Below are positions 39,669 through 48,843 of a stretch of DNA of 64,000 bases, piece after piece. The notes under the pieces are model-generated. The model was not told where the DNA came from and did not search any database. It saw only the letters and a program-made list of their open reading frames with translations. Numbering within the stretch: position 1 is the first letter of the stretch; each line of letters opens with the position of its first letter. This DNA is from Phialophora verrucosa. Taxonomy: Eukaryota; Ascomycota; Eurotiomycetes; Chaetothyriales; Herpotrichiellaceae. Position numbers and translations under genes: made by a program. Where the stretch lies: contig MSED01000015.1 of NCBI GenBank assembly GCA_002099365.1, forward strand, positions 1,178,001 to 1,242,000. The letters run 5' to 3'.

Positions 39669-41722
39669 GGCGCGGTTCAGTGGGAACGAGGAAAGGAGAC
39701 GCAGTACTATGTCAAAGCACTTACACCTGCACAATATGAGTACGCACCTCACCCGCTGACATGTTCTCAAGGCCTTCGAAAAGTTGCAGCCTAAGTACCG
39801 CTCCAGCGCTGACGTCGAGTGAGCTTGTTGGATTGCGTGGTTCGGCTCCGAGTGAGACCAGTGAGACACGTTACTGTCTGCATCCGATCCGAGATGGCCG
39901 AAGGATTCTCTGGGCATGCGTTCAGGCACTCTACGAATCGCGGCCGGGGGAGAAAAGGCCATCCGGTAGGGTGCCCCTCACCAGTATACCCGTGTAGTGT
40001 TGACGTGCCTTTGCTTCTATATCTCATAGACTTGATTTATGCTTGTGGCGAGGGAATACGCAGGACCAGCCGGACAGGGTGTTACGAGTTCGTCATCTGC
40101 ACGCATATCTGGCGCTTGCCGAGAGCAAACAGCATGCGAAGCAAACGGAATCTTAGAGCCTCGCGTGAGGGGAGAATGAACAATACGAGTACGAGTACAC
40201 AGTATGCTTGCCTTGCATGTCGGCATTAGCACAGGAACCAGATTTTGTGTACATTACACAGAGCGTTCACTAGAATGCGGCCCACGTGGCGCTTCTCACC
40301 CACCTTCTCCAATTGGGCCTGTTGATGGCCTTGCTGCCTCACTGACAGGGCTTCTCCACAGTACTCTGCACTTGTTACTTATGCAGGCTATGATTCGGGC
40401 TTGGCCAGGCCTAACTTCCGCCTCCTCAACACCAGCACAAAAAAATTGATATAGAAGATCTCCACCGCCACTTCAATTCTTTCACTCTATTTTTTAGCAA
40501 AAACAATCAACAGTCCGGATTCCCAAGTGGTCACCCACCTTAGTACTAACGAACCGGCATGTGGCTTAAGTACGGCTGAGCGAACGGGAAGCCCTGTTTT
40601 CCACATCCTATGGTCGATTGCGAAAGACAATGTGCTGGTGAAAAATATATCCTTGAATGTGTGAACTTTGCTGACCGTTTTTAGGGGTCTAATAGAGAAT
40701 ATGGTTGCTAAGACCTCAGTGTGTTGACCGAGTTCTATTTTACACGAAAAGGTCTCGACAAGATTCAGTTTTTGATTCTCCTTCTTCACCCTTGAGACCG
40801 ACACTTAATGGTGTATTACGCCTGAATGGGGCTGAACCTACCCTGGAATTTATGTCTCAACTACTCCGTAGGCTCCCTGGCAAGTTCGCCCGCAACGTGA
40901 GCTGCTGGATCCGGTGTCAAACATGACGCACTCTTGCTTTTCTCGACAGCATCATGATTGTTAATGGCGAGTATCGAGGTCCTGCGAAGTGGCTTTCCTC
41001 GCAGTTTTCTTGCATCAATCTTTTGAACACTGCTCTTTCTTGTGATGGAGTGGATCCTAGACAGAAAATACTGTCTTTGTCGCGTCTGCACCTCGCGCTT
41101 TGCGGATCTACACCACACTGCTTCCGTGTTGGACGCAATACGGTCCCTTGACTCCAGCTTCGCTTGCTGTCGCCAAGTTCAGATCTTTTAACTCCACTCC
41201 CACACAGATCCCGCTGCTGGATCGGAGCTCACGCCTGAACTCGAGCAGGGAAAGATCGTGCGAAGCCATCGACTTCATGCCAGGCGGGCATACCTCTTAT
41301 CATGGACCGACCGAGCTCCTCTGGAAGAACCTCTTCAGATCTGCGTGACAATCATGCTCTCACCCCGTCACATGTGCTATAACACAAACATGGTAAGTCT
41401 CAACGACAAAGAGCAGATGACTGTCTTTCACTCTCATGGAATCGTGGTCAAACCATGGTCTTCAAGTGACAACGACGAACGCAATTCCTTTGTCGCTCTT
41501 TGAACTGGTCACCCCCTTAACAATAAGCACTCCATGATATAGCAGAGAAAGAACACTGAGGAAAGTCTTGCCTGCTGCAGGTGTTTCTCTCCACCTCCAA
41601 TTGCTCCTGTTTGAATTCATACTCATTATGCATACACCCGCCGCCGGGAACCACATCCAGTATCCTGCCATCATCCAGATATATTACCAACAACAAACAG
41701 CAGCTCCACAGCTTCAAACGTC
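39669..41722. other. Intergenic 2 kb containing a 5S rRNA gene
   Basis: Apart from the 5S rRNA gene at 40503-40621 I see no supported gene. The recurrent 9-mer TACTCCGTA lies at 40862-40870. The final stretch is the promoter of the membrane protein gene at 41723. Confidence 0.5.
40503..40621 (-). rRNA. 5S ribosomal RNA
   Basis: Read on the minus strand, the 119 bases match the fungal 5S rRNA pattern. Recognisable parts are GACCATAGG near the 5' end, GTGGAAAACAGGGCTTCCCG, GCTCAGCCGTACTTAAGCCA (internal promoter boxes A and IE), TTAGTACTAAGGTGGGTGAC and CCACTTGGGAATCC (box C). The ends GCAATC and GATTGT pair to form helix I with one G-T pair, and a run of five T follows the 3' end (pol III terminator). 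Helix II and the GGTTCG/CGGACT helix also pair after compensating changes, so the copy looks functional. Dispersed single 5S genes are normal in Pezizomycotina. Confidence 0.95.
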
Positions 41723-42457
41723 ATGGCACCAAGAGGCTCGAAGTCTGCCATCCCGGTTTTCCTCTTCCTGGGCGTTGTGCTGCTCTTCCTCCCCATCGCT
41801 GCCCTCGTCTGCGTCTGTATCCAGCGACGTCACCGGCGCCGACGATCCGAGGCCTCTCGAGCTGGAACCGCAGATGCGGTTGCAGGGAGCATGCACCGTT
41901 GGTCCAAGTCCGCCGCTATCGAAATGGGGGATTTGCAACCACCGCCGCCGTGCGTGGCGATCAAACCTATTCGCGGCATGTCAGTGGGGAAGAGACCGCT
42001 ACACTACATGATGCACGGCGCTCTAGGAGCACACGAAACAGAATTTGACAAACCACGTGGACCGACCACTGACATCATCGCTGCCCTGACGTCCACCAGA
42101 GTCGACGACGAGTACCGGACCCCCCGCCTACCTCGTTTGGAAGCCACGTCTCCTGCTACCGAGGGTCCCTTTGCAGATCCCCTACCACCGCACAGCCCGC
42201 GGTACAATCTGCAATCAGCGCTGCGAAGCGAAGAATCACCAGCCAGTGTCCGCATAGGTGGTGAGAGAATGGCTTCGTTGGGCGATTCGCCTAGAGTGAA
42301 GAGCCAGAAGGTCAGCCCGCAGACATTCCATGGCGCCCAAGGACCGACTGTGCCGGAAATTGAGCCCGCCCACGAGTATGCTGCACACGCAAACCAGCAG
42401 CTGCCCAGGGGGTGGGTGCGAAAGGGTGTTGCCATGCCAAGGCTTTGGAAGGGGTAG
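41723..42457 (+). CDS. Single-pass membrane protein, basic/Pro-rich tail, unknown
   Basis: A 244-residue single-exon frame with ATG at 41723. Residues 10-34 are a strong transmembrane helix (IPVFLFLGVVLLFLPIAALVCVCI), ending in a Cys pair that could be palmitoylated. A dense basic cluster QRRHRRRRSEASR follows. The rest is a disordered Pro/Ser-rich tail with possible phosphosites (TPRLPRL, SLGDSPRVKS, PPHSPRY). The layout equals that of the genes at 33788 and 34264 but I see no sequence match beyond the anchor. No family is recognised; fungal plasma membrane or cell-wall sensors sometimes have such tails, but no extracellular Ser/Thr domain is present. Confidence 0.65.
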   Translation: MAPRGSKSAIPVFLFLGVVLLFLPIAALVCVCIQRRHRRRRSEASRAGTADAVAGSMHRWSKSAAIEMGDLQPPPPCVAIKPIRGMSVGKRPLHYMMHGALGAHETEFDKPRGPTTDIIAALTSTRVDDEYRTPRLPRLEATSPATEGPFADPLPPHSPRYNLQSALRSEESPASVRIGGERMASLGDSPRVKSQKVSPQTFHGAQGPTVPEIEPAHEYAAHANQQLPRGWVRKGVAMPRLWKG

Positions 42458-43206
42458 AGACAGGATCATGCGTGTTTGAAGGAAAGGACTAATCATATCA
42501 CGCATCAGGCATCAGGCATTCGCAATCATAAATAATATTTCTCGCCAACATCTTATCCATATTGTTAAGGTCTGAGAGATCCAATGATGGTAGTCTCGAT
42601 GCCTTAAGCCGTGTGTGGCGCGCGTGTACTGTACTGTCTGTTGTTTGTCGCTATGCACATCAGTCAATCCGCTTCCCTGGGCTAATGTGCATGTGCCGTG
42701 TATCATGCACCGAGTGCTCCAGGCCAATGTGCTGAATTGCACCATCCACTCTCCAAGCTCCAGTCATGTGCTGATTGATATGTCTCGTCTGAAAAGCAGC
42801 TGGGATTGTCGATGTCTTAGGCCTTCAGCCAGCCGGACCAAACACAAACACAGTGACATGCATGATTCCCAAGTCCCAGAGGACAAACAGACAGGAAGAC
42901 TACGATGATAAAGTTGGCGTCTCACGGTGTCTCATCTCGTCTCGTCACTCCACCTAGTTCCATATTCATGTCCAGGAGCGACCACAGCGACTCGGGCTGC
43001 GAGATGGTGTCCTCTCGAGGACAGTTTAAGTTCGAGCTCAAGAGATTTCCTCTATGAATAGCATATTTACTGCTCACAATCTTTGAAGAGTCCTGTTCTG
43101 TCTCGACCGTCATTATTATTTTCCCGACCCAAGTCTATTGCAGATACCCTGTCCATGATTCCCTTTTTTTTCCTTCCCAACCCACCCTTTCGCTGATATG
43201 CAAGAA

Positions 43207-43247
<41 letters not shown>

Positions 43248-43278
43248 CCATGTCCGAGAAAGAGAGAGTTCATCATCG
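42458..43278. other. Intergenic region with CA microsatellite
   Basis: About 820 bases between converging genes. The only notable sequence is the CA repeat listed separately. Frames here are short and unsupported. Confidence 0.5.
43208..43239. repeat. (AC)16 dinucleotide microsatellite
   Basis: Sixteen uninterrupted AC units followed by an A-run. It lies 40 bases past the stop codon of the DUF3431 gene and so is probably transcribed as (GT)n in its 3' UTR. Confidence 0.95.
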
Positions 43279-44412
43279 TCAGTATCCGTCTCCTTCCCGC
43301 CATGGCCGTCCCACTTCCAAAGCTCTCAGGCGCGGATCGGTGCCCCGCTCGAAAGCCTCCTGCTTCATCTGCTCCAGGCGGGCCTCCATATCATGAACCC
43401 TAGCCCGGGCGTCGTGAGCTTCGAGCAGCACGCCCGCGCCCTTATCCTTATCCGGCACCTCCTCCGCCTGGAGTCTCCGGATCTCTGCGCGCATGTCGAA
43501 CCACTGTTGGAACTGCTCGGGGCCGCCGAAGCAGATCCCATAGCCGTCGCAGTAGCAGGAATGCATGGCAGGACACAGCTCGGCCACGCCAGCGAAGAGG
43601 AATTGCCACGAATACTCCATCACTCGGCCCGAGAAGGTGTCGCTGAGCTCGGTGGTGAGGACCCAGTCTCGATAGCGAATGTACTCCTCTCTCGGGACGG
43701 CGCGGATTCGGTCTCGCGAGACGGCGAACTGCGCACAGCAGGGCTGCGAAATGGCCCTCGGAGGCGGCACATTGGGGTGCAACTCGGCCCAGACGGCTGG
43801 GGAGAAGGCCCGCTCCTCCATCTTGCGGTGCGTGTCGAGTTCCTCGTCCGGCCGGTCGAGGTGCAGCCAGTCGGGACAGCCTGGCTCGTGGTGGCAGCGC
43901 AGGTTGAAGTAGCCTGCGCGAGTGACGTGGGCGTCGCTGAGGTGGGCGATCGTCTTGACCATGTCCGAGTCGAGAAGGTCGTTGTTATGCCACGTCGTCC
44001 TGTGGGCGTGGACGAAGATGGACACGTCGGACAGATTATCGTAGTGGTCGATGATGTAGGACAGATAGACCATTGCCTCGTGGCCCTTGTTCCGTGGCAC
44101 CTCGTAGCCGGGGGACAGGGCTGGATTGTCCACCACGTACACGGCCCTGGTCACGTTGAGGGCCGAGTTCTCCAGCCAGGACACGTCTTCGGCTTCCTGC
44201 CTGGCAACCACGACTGTCTTGGTGTACGTCTGTCCCTGTCCTTTCGGCGTCCCGGGCATGTACTTGATCGTGACGCCCTCCGGGGTGTCCTGCGTTGTTG
44301 TAATGGCTGGCAGTGGCAGAATCTTCACATCCTGATATCGAGGGAGATGCCACCAGAGCAGGAGCACCGACACTGCGGCTATGACAGCAACTCCCGGCCG
44401 GAAGCGCGACAT
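43279..44412 (-). CDS. DUF3431 type II membrane protein
   Basis: The frame runs upstream to a GTG; the ATG at 44412 (MSRFRPGVAVIAA) gives 377 residues. Residues 7-22 are a signal anchor (VAVIAAVSVLLLWWHL), predicting a lumenal or extracellular domain. The DUF3431 core includes VVVARQEAEDVSWLE, RAVYVVDNP, NKGHEAMVYLSYIIDHYDNL, IFVHAHRTTWHNND and CCAQFAVSRDRIRAVPREEY. It ends with an acidic coiled region. The family has a glycosyltransferase-like look (short acidic and His motifs in a GT-A-like arrangement) but no proven activity that I know. An imperfect direct repeat lies just upstream of the start codon and the CA microsatellite just downstream of the stop. Confidence 0.88.
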   Translation of the reverse strand: MSRFRPGVAVIAAVSVLLLWWHLPRYQDVKILPLPAITTTQDTPEGVTIKYMPGTPKGQGQTYTKTVVVARQEAEDVSWLENSALNVTRAVYVVDNPALSPGYEVPRNKGHEAMVYLSYIIDHYDNLSDVSIFVHAHRTTWHNNDLLDSDMVKTIAHLSDAHVTRAGYFNLRCHHEPGCPDWLHLDRPDEELDTHRKMEERAFSPAVWAELHPNVPPPRAISQPCCAQFAVSRDRIRAVPREEYIRYRDWVLTTELSDTFSGRVMEYSWQFLFAGVAELCPAMHSCYCDGYGICFGGPEQFQQWFDMRAEIRRLQAEEVPDKDKGAGVLLEAHDARARVHDMEARLEQMKQEAFERGTDPRLRALEVGRPWREGDGY

Positions 44413-45435
44413 GGTGGTCTCGAGCGCGCCAATAACCCAGGCAATGGACCCACCAGCACTCCTGAGCGAGGCTCCCTCGAGCAAGAACGTGCAGGTCTCA
44501 ATCGCCGCTGTTTCATTCAGCAAAGGTACGTATTGCAAAAGGGGACCCAGCAGCACACCCGACTCGAACCCCCTGTGAACAGAATGCCCAATGTTCAGGT
44601 CTCAATCGCCCCTTTCACCAGGCAAAAGATACGTGTGACGTATTATTCGTCTGCATGTGAAAAGATCTCTCAACTCCAACTTGTGTAACCACCTAAGACG
44701 GCTTGCGTACAGCGTACCATTGGCTTGCCACGCGGGGCAAACATGCGACTTGCCTCCTGGTGATGTCAAAACGAGGGCAATGGAGAGGAAGGAGAAAACA
44801 GGAAAGAGAATTGAAGATTCTGAAGAGAAAGGCTCCGTCATGAGACTGGTACATAACTTGAATGGCTGTTAATTACTTAACGGCCTGGACTTTCCCGATT
44901 CTTTCACAAATCACATGCCCTCGAACCCAAACAGTGGCAATGAAAAGGTGACTCGGGCAGCTCGATCGAGCAGAATGCTTGTGTGCTATGAGAGGGCCAT
45001 CCAAGGACTGTCCACTGTTTGAAGGTAACACGCCCAGGGGGCTGATTCAGGGCTCCACAGGCATGGGTTTCCGGGCGTGATTGGGCTTGTCCCAAGGTTG
45101 AGCGGGACGCCTACACTACTCGTACGAAGCAGGGAAGAGAGAGGCCGACGGAAATAGAAAGAACCCGCTGTATCCGCCGTGCGCGCCTATAGAGGGAGAT
45201 GCGTGGGTGCCTGTGGTGTCCGCCTAATTGACGCCATGGAGCTTGTTTCAACTGTTTGTCGATCCCCGACATCGCCTGTTCGGGGAGGGGGTCCAGCTCC
45301 AGACATCCGGTCACCGATTTGCCAGAATCCTCCTTAACAGTCCACAGAATGGTACGAATTTAAAAATCTGCCTCGTGGCTTCTTGCCGATGTTGATGTGA
45401 TATACGAGGAGAGTATGGTGCTATATACAAACTAC
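44413..45435. other. Intergenic region upstream of DUF3431 gene
   Basis: About 1 kb between the DUF3431 start codon and the tannase stop codon. It contains an imperfect direct repeat near 44489-44640. No gene or RNA is recognised. Confidence 0.5.
44489..44640. repeat. Imperfect direct repeat, ~45 bp, 104 bp apart
   Basis: The core CAGGTCTCAATCGCC occurs exactly at 44492 and 44596, and similarity continues weakly for about 30 bases (TTTCA...CAGGCAAAAG-type segments). Both copies are upstream of the DUF3431 gene. Confidence 0.7.
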
Positions 45436-47178
45436 TCAATATATCGGCACGTTGAAAGCATCGAGGTCATAGTTCCAATAATCGACACTCTTCTGATCGA
45501 AGCGGCAGTCTGGATTCGTCGCATTCCCTCGCCAGACCGGACGCAACGGCCAGGCGCATATCTGTTGATTCTGCCCTCTATTCTTCCCCTGCAGGATCGT
45601 GGCATTCAGAGTCTGCGGCGCGTTCCCATTCTCGACCCAGTCGATCATCACGGCCAGGTTGGTCTGGGGAAATGGACCATCCGGCTGCGCTGGATTCGCC
45701 GCGCAGTGCGTCGCGCCAGGCACCAGGAAGAGCTTGAAGAAGTCGTTCTGAGCCGCGGCAGAGTCATTGTAGCTTTTGCCGGGATTCATGATCTTGCGGA
45801 CGGATTCCCAGTAGCGGACCGACGACGCCGTGGGGATCCCCCAGTCCGACTCGCCGTGGAACATCAGCACCTTGCCGCCGGCGGTTTTGTACGGGGTGAG
45901 GTCGGGCCAGTTCGTTTCCAGCACGCCTTGGAATCGCTGCATGCCTTCCGTGATCCAGTCCTTCAGTGTGTCGTAGGTCACCCCGTTGATGTTGGGAACG
46001 TTGGAGCCGTTCAGCAGATTGATCTCGACCTCGACAAACACGCCACCGAGACTGATCACCGATAAACCCCACTGCTGCGACGTGGCATTGTAGCCGGTCT
46101 GCGCTTCGGTCATCTGGGCGCCGGGCGTAGGGGCAAAGTACACGCGCCTGCCTTGGCTATCGTGCAAGCCGTCGAGGATTTTCTTCACCACGGCAACGGC
46201 TTGCTTCGTCACGTTGCCTTGCTGCGCAGGTGTTGCAGGTGAACCAGCGGCTGCCGGCGTGGCAGGACAGGAATATGGCTGCCCGGCGATGGCAGAGAAG
46301 TTGTTGGCCTCGACGTATTGCGTGTAGCACAGATCGGTCCGCGCTACCACGCCATCCGTTTTCCCGTCGAGCGGGTCGCAGTTGATGATGGTCTCATTGA
46401 CGATCTTCTGCATCTCGCACGGCGATGGGTAGTAGCCCATGGTCTGCTCGACAACGTTCGGATAGAGCAGCTGGGTCTGCTGGAACGACCACCGAAACGC
46501 CGGCGCGCCGATGATTGCGCCATCGAAGGAGTCTCCATATCGTTGTACCTGACTCCATCCCTCCCGGCCACCCTCGGAGCACCCTTGCCAGTAGGTGTAG
46601 AGGGTCGTGTTCGACTGCGTCATATTGAAGAACGACCTGGTGAATGCCTTGCCCAGTTCGCTCATCTCTCTGATTCCTTGGTAGCCAAACATATAGACGT
46701 TGTGCCAATTGAGCGTGCCGTTGGCTTCGAGCCACTGTGTAATCGTATTGCTCTGCGCAGCGCCAAAGCCCGCATCCGTCAAGCCGGAAACAGCACCGTA
46801 GATGATCCCACCGGGGAGTGACTGATTGCCCGAGTTGATAGCATAGCCGCCTCCGCCCGTGGCAAGGAAGCGATTCTGGAACTTGCCCGGCGCGGGCAGC
46901 CAGTACGTAAGGGCAACCTCATCCTCCAGACCATCGTGGGAGTATGTGAAGCTGACGTTACAGTAGTCGAAGGTCGCATCAGGGAAGAAGTCGTTGTCCG
47001 CCACGCTGACTTGCGTCACCGGGTTTGCGTTGACCGACGACGGATCAAGACTCACGCCTTGATAGGAGCCAGGAGGTGGAAGATGTGCCCGCACGTACGA
47101 CGGCGTGCAGACATCATTCAGGGTGGCCGCTGTGGCGCCGGCGAGCACACCCGTGAAGGCCCAGAGGTGGAAGCGCAT
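45436..47178 (-). CDS. Secreted tannase/feruloyl esterase family protein
   Basis: Single-exon, 580 residues, ATG at 47178. The N-terminus MRFHLWAFTGVLAGATAATL is a signal peptide, probably cut after ATA. The nucleophile motif is QGCSEGGREGW (Ser about residue 201); the acid lies in HGESDWGIP (Asp about 445) and the base in VPGATHCAANP (His about 491). The Cys before the Ser and the Cys after the His form the CS-D-HC disulfide typical of this family. Other marks are LATGGGGYAINSG and GYQGIREMSELGKAF. Many N-glycosylation sites (NGT, NMT, NTT) fit a secreted enzyme. It should hydrolyse gallate or hydroxycinnamate esters of plant material; tannase versus feruloyl esterase cannot be decided. A TATA box precedes it and a Zn2Cys6 gene lies upstream. 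Confidence 0.93.
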   Translation of the reverse strand: MRFHLWAFTGVLAGATAATLNDVCTPSYVRAHLPPPGSYQGVSLDPSSVNANPVTQVSVADNDFFPDATFDYCNVSFTYSHDGLEDEVALTYWLPAPGKFQNRFLATGGGGYAINSGNQSLPGGIIYGAVSGLTDAGFGAAQSNTITQWLEANGTLNWHNVYMFGYQGIREMSELGKAFTRSFFNMTQSNTTLYTYWQGCSEGGREGWSQVQRYGDSFDGAIIGAPAFRWSFQQTQLLYPNVVEQTMGYYPSPCEMQKIVNETIINCDPLDGKTDGVVARTDLCYTQYVEANNFSAIAGQPYSCPATPAAAGSPATPAQQGNVTKQAVAVVKKILDGLHDSQGRRVYFAPTPGAQMTEAQTGYNATSQQWGLSVISLGGVFVEVEINLLNGSNVPNINGVTYDTLKDWITEGMQRFQGVLETNWPDLTPYKTAGGKVLMFHGESDWGIPTASSVRYWESVRKIMNPGKSYNDSAAAQNDFFKLFLVPGATHCAANPAQPDGPFPQTNLAVMIDWVENGNAPQTLNATILQGKNRGQNQQICAWPLRPVWRGNATNPDCRFDQKSVDYWNYDLDAFNVPIY

Positions 47179-47646
47179 CTTGTGACCCCGAGCGTGGAGA
47201 AACGAAGTTCCGGATCAACACCAGCAGATTCACGCCATCCTTCACCCTCGCGGTCGTTTATATAGCTCCTCATTGCTCCTAAACTCTGTTCATCCATTTG
47301 CCTCAATGGGACTCACCGCATCAATCAAGAGGGGTATATCGACTTGCCTGTGTGGGACTAAGAGCACCCATGGGGGAGAGGGGTATTGTATCGCTCTGCA
47401 CCTCCCCACTGTTCGTCGGCATATAACCCTGAGGATGTGCTAGCCGGCTCGCCACAGCCATGCCCACGGGTGTTTTGCCTTCGGGTATCTCGTACGAGTA
47501 AGGGGAAAGACCGGCTCGCATCCCCAGGTTTTGGACTTGGCTGCCAATGTTGCCCAGGCTCTTCTGGGTTGTCTAAGCATTTGGCCGGATCCTTGATTCG
47601 TGACCTTGTTGTGCGCTACTTGCATCGTCCCGTCCACGAAAGATTC
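47179..47646 (-). promoter_or_regulatory. Tannase promoter with TATA box
   Basis: On the minus strand TATATAAA lies at 47257-47264, about 80 bases before the tannase start codon, which fits a core promoter of an inducible gene. A GTGGGG site (47404-47409, minus strand) matches the CreA carbon-repressor consensus SYGGRG. That consensus is short and common, so the CreA reading is only a suggestion. Confidence 0.6.
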
Positions 47647-48843
47647 TTACATTATATACAGATGTTGCGAGGCCTGCTCCACTGCGATCCTATCCAACGG
47701 CCACTGTACCAGCGGAAGGAATTCTGGACTCAACATGCGCGAGATGGCATGAATCAAGCGCCCCCCCACTTTGTCCAACCACCAAACCCCGTTGAACGCA
47801 TTCAGAGCCACGGCGTAATGTGCCAGAATTACGAGCGCCATCTGATCGCGCTCCCTGAGGAGGCGCACCAGGTCCCCTCCGACAAAGTGAGGCCAACCGA
47901 TCATATCACCAAAGATCCTGCGCTCAGCATCCGCTGTAGGAAAGGCATTCGTCAACATCTCGATGCTGCGCACGTAGATCGGAATCTTGGCCAGAACTTG
48001 TCTGTCGGTGGTGATTTCTGGATTCCGCGCGAGCTGCTCCACGTGAGCCATGAGACTGCGGAGCGCATCTTGTGGCTCTTTGACCAGGTATCGGAGGATA
48101 TTCTCAGGATCGGTCGTCCTTGTCATCAGAGGTTGCAGCACACCTGATCGCAGCCAAGCTTCCCCCTGGAAGGCGATAACGGTGGCGCCAATGACATAGT
48201 CGAAGACAGAAGTGATCTCGCCAAGCACTTCCTCGGTGTCGATCTCACCATCCATCGCAGAGATAAAGGAGTATTGGATGGGGAGCAGCAAGGCCGAAAA
48301 GGCGAAAAGGGCATGACAGTTGCGCGGTGTTATGGTTCGCAGTTCTGGGATGTAGCCCGCTAGGGCCCTGGCTTGATGTTGGCTTGCCAAATCTACGTAC
48401 CTCGACTGTAGCGGGGCGGGAGCCGTGTGTCGTAAGTGCATCGATGAAAGGGCCAGGAGACCGTGCCTAAGAAACGGCTGGTCCGAAGCAAGAGCTGGGA
48501 CGGAGACCTGCCACATTGTGAAGGTTTCCCAACGGTCGTCCATGGTGAAGCAGGTGGCTTCTGACCAGCATTTGAGGAGTTTTCCGTCGTATTGCTCGAG
48601 ACTATCTGTCCTGTCGTGAGGGTCTTGGATGCTCGCGGCTGATGGCTGAGGAGTGCTGCTTGAACTTCCGGGCGACGAGTGGACAAGAGGACCTCCACTG
48701 GGATCCGACTCGAGAAACGAGCATGGTCCACCGAGTCTGTTGCAGTTGGCACAACTAGGACGCTCTTCACCACATCTGATCTTCCTCTGTTTGCAGTTTG
48801 CGCATCCGTGTCGTGACTTGCGGTGGAATTGTCGTGATGGCAT
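47647..48843 (-). CDS. Zn2Cys6 transcription factor next to tannase
   Basis: Single-exon, 398 residues, ATG at 48843. The zinc cluster CX2CX6CX6CX2CX6C spans residues 14-42 (CANCKQRKIRC, then CANC and the final Cys in GGPCSF) with the usual basic start RQFHRKSRHG. After a Ser/Pro-rich linker comes a helical regulatory domain from about 95, with LKCWSEATCFTM, PFLRHGLLALSSMHLRH and ALFAFSALLLPIQYSF. This is the layout of Upc2-like or Fungal_trans_2 regulators rather than the large Fungal_trans type. It is upstream of and co-oriented with the tannase gene (470 bases between), so it may control tannase expression; that is inference from position. The C-terminus (VEQASQHLYIM) appears complete. Confidence 0.88.
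   Translation of the reverse strand: MPSRQFHRKSRHGCANCKQRKIRCGEERPSCANCNRLGGPCSFLESDPSGGPLVHSSPGSSSSTPQPSAASIQDPHDRTDSLEQYDGKLLKCWSEATCFTMDDRWETFTMWQVSVPALASDQPFLRHGLLALSSMHLRHTAPAPLQSRYVDLASQHQARALAGYIPELRTITPRNCHALFAFSALLLPIQYSFISAMDGEIDTEEVLGEITSVFDYVIGATVIAFQGEAWLRSGVLQPLMTRTTDPENILRYLVKEPQDALRSLMAHVEQLARNPEITTDRQVLAKIPIYVRSIEMLTNAFPTADAERRIFGDMIGWPHFVGGDLVRLLRERDQMALVILAHYAVALNAFNGVWWLDKVGGRLIHAISRMLSPEFLPLVQWPLDRIAVEQASQHLYIM

Noticed and set aside
39426..39962. 178-codon frame including exon 1 of the MARVEL-like gene
   Set aside because: It reads through the intron; the spliced model gives four helices and good splice signals.
44555..44580. GGGTTCGAGTCGGG on the minus strand resembling a tRNA T-arm
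   Set aside because: The stem does not pair and no cloverleaf can be built.
43198..44688. 496-codon plus-strand open frame opposite the DUF3431 gene
   Set aside because: It mirrors the real gene, starts at the CA repeat region, and has no domain-like composition.
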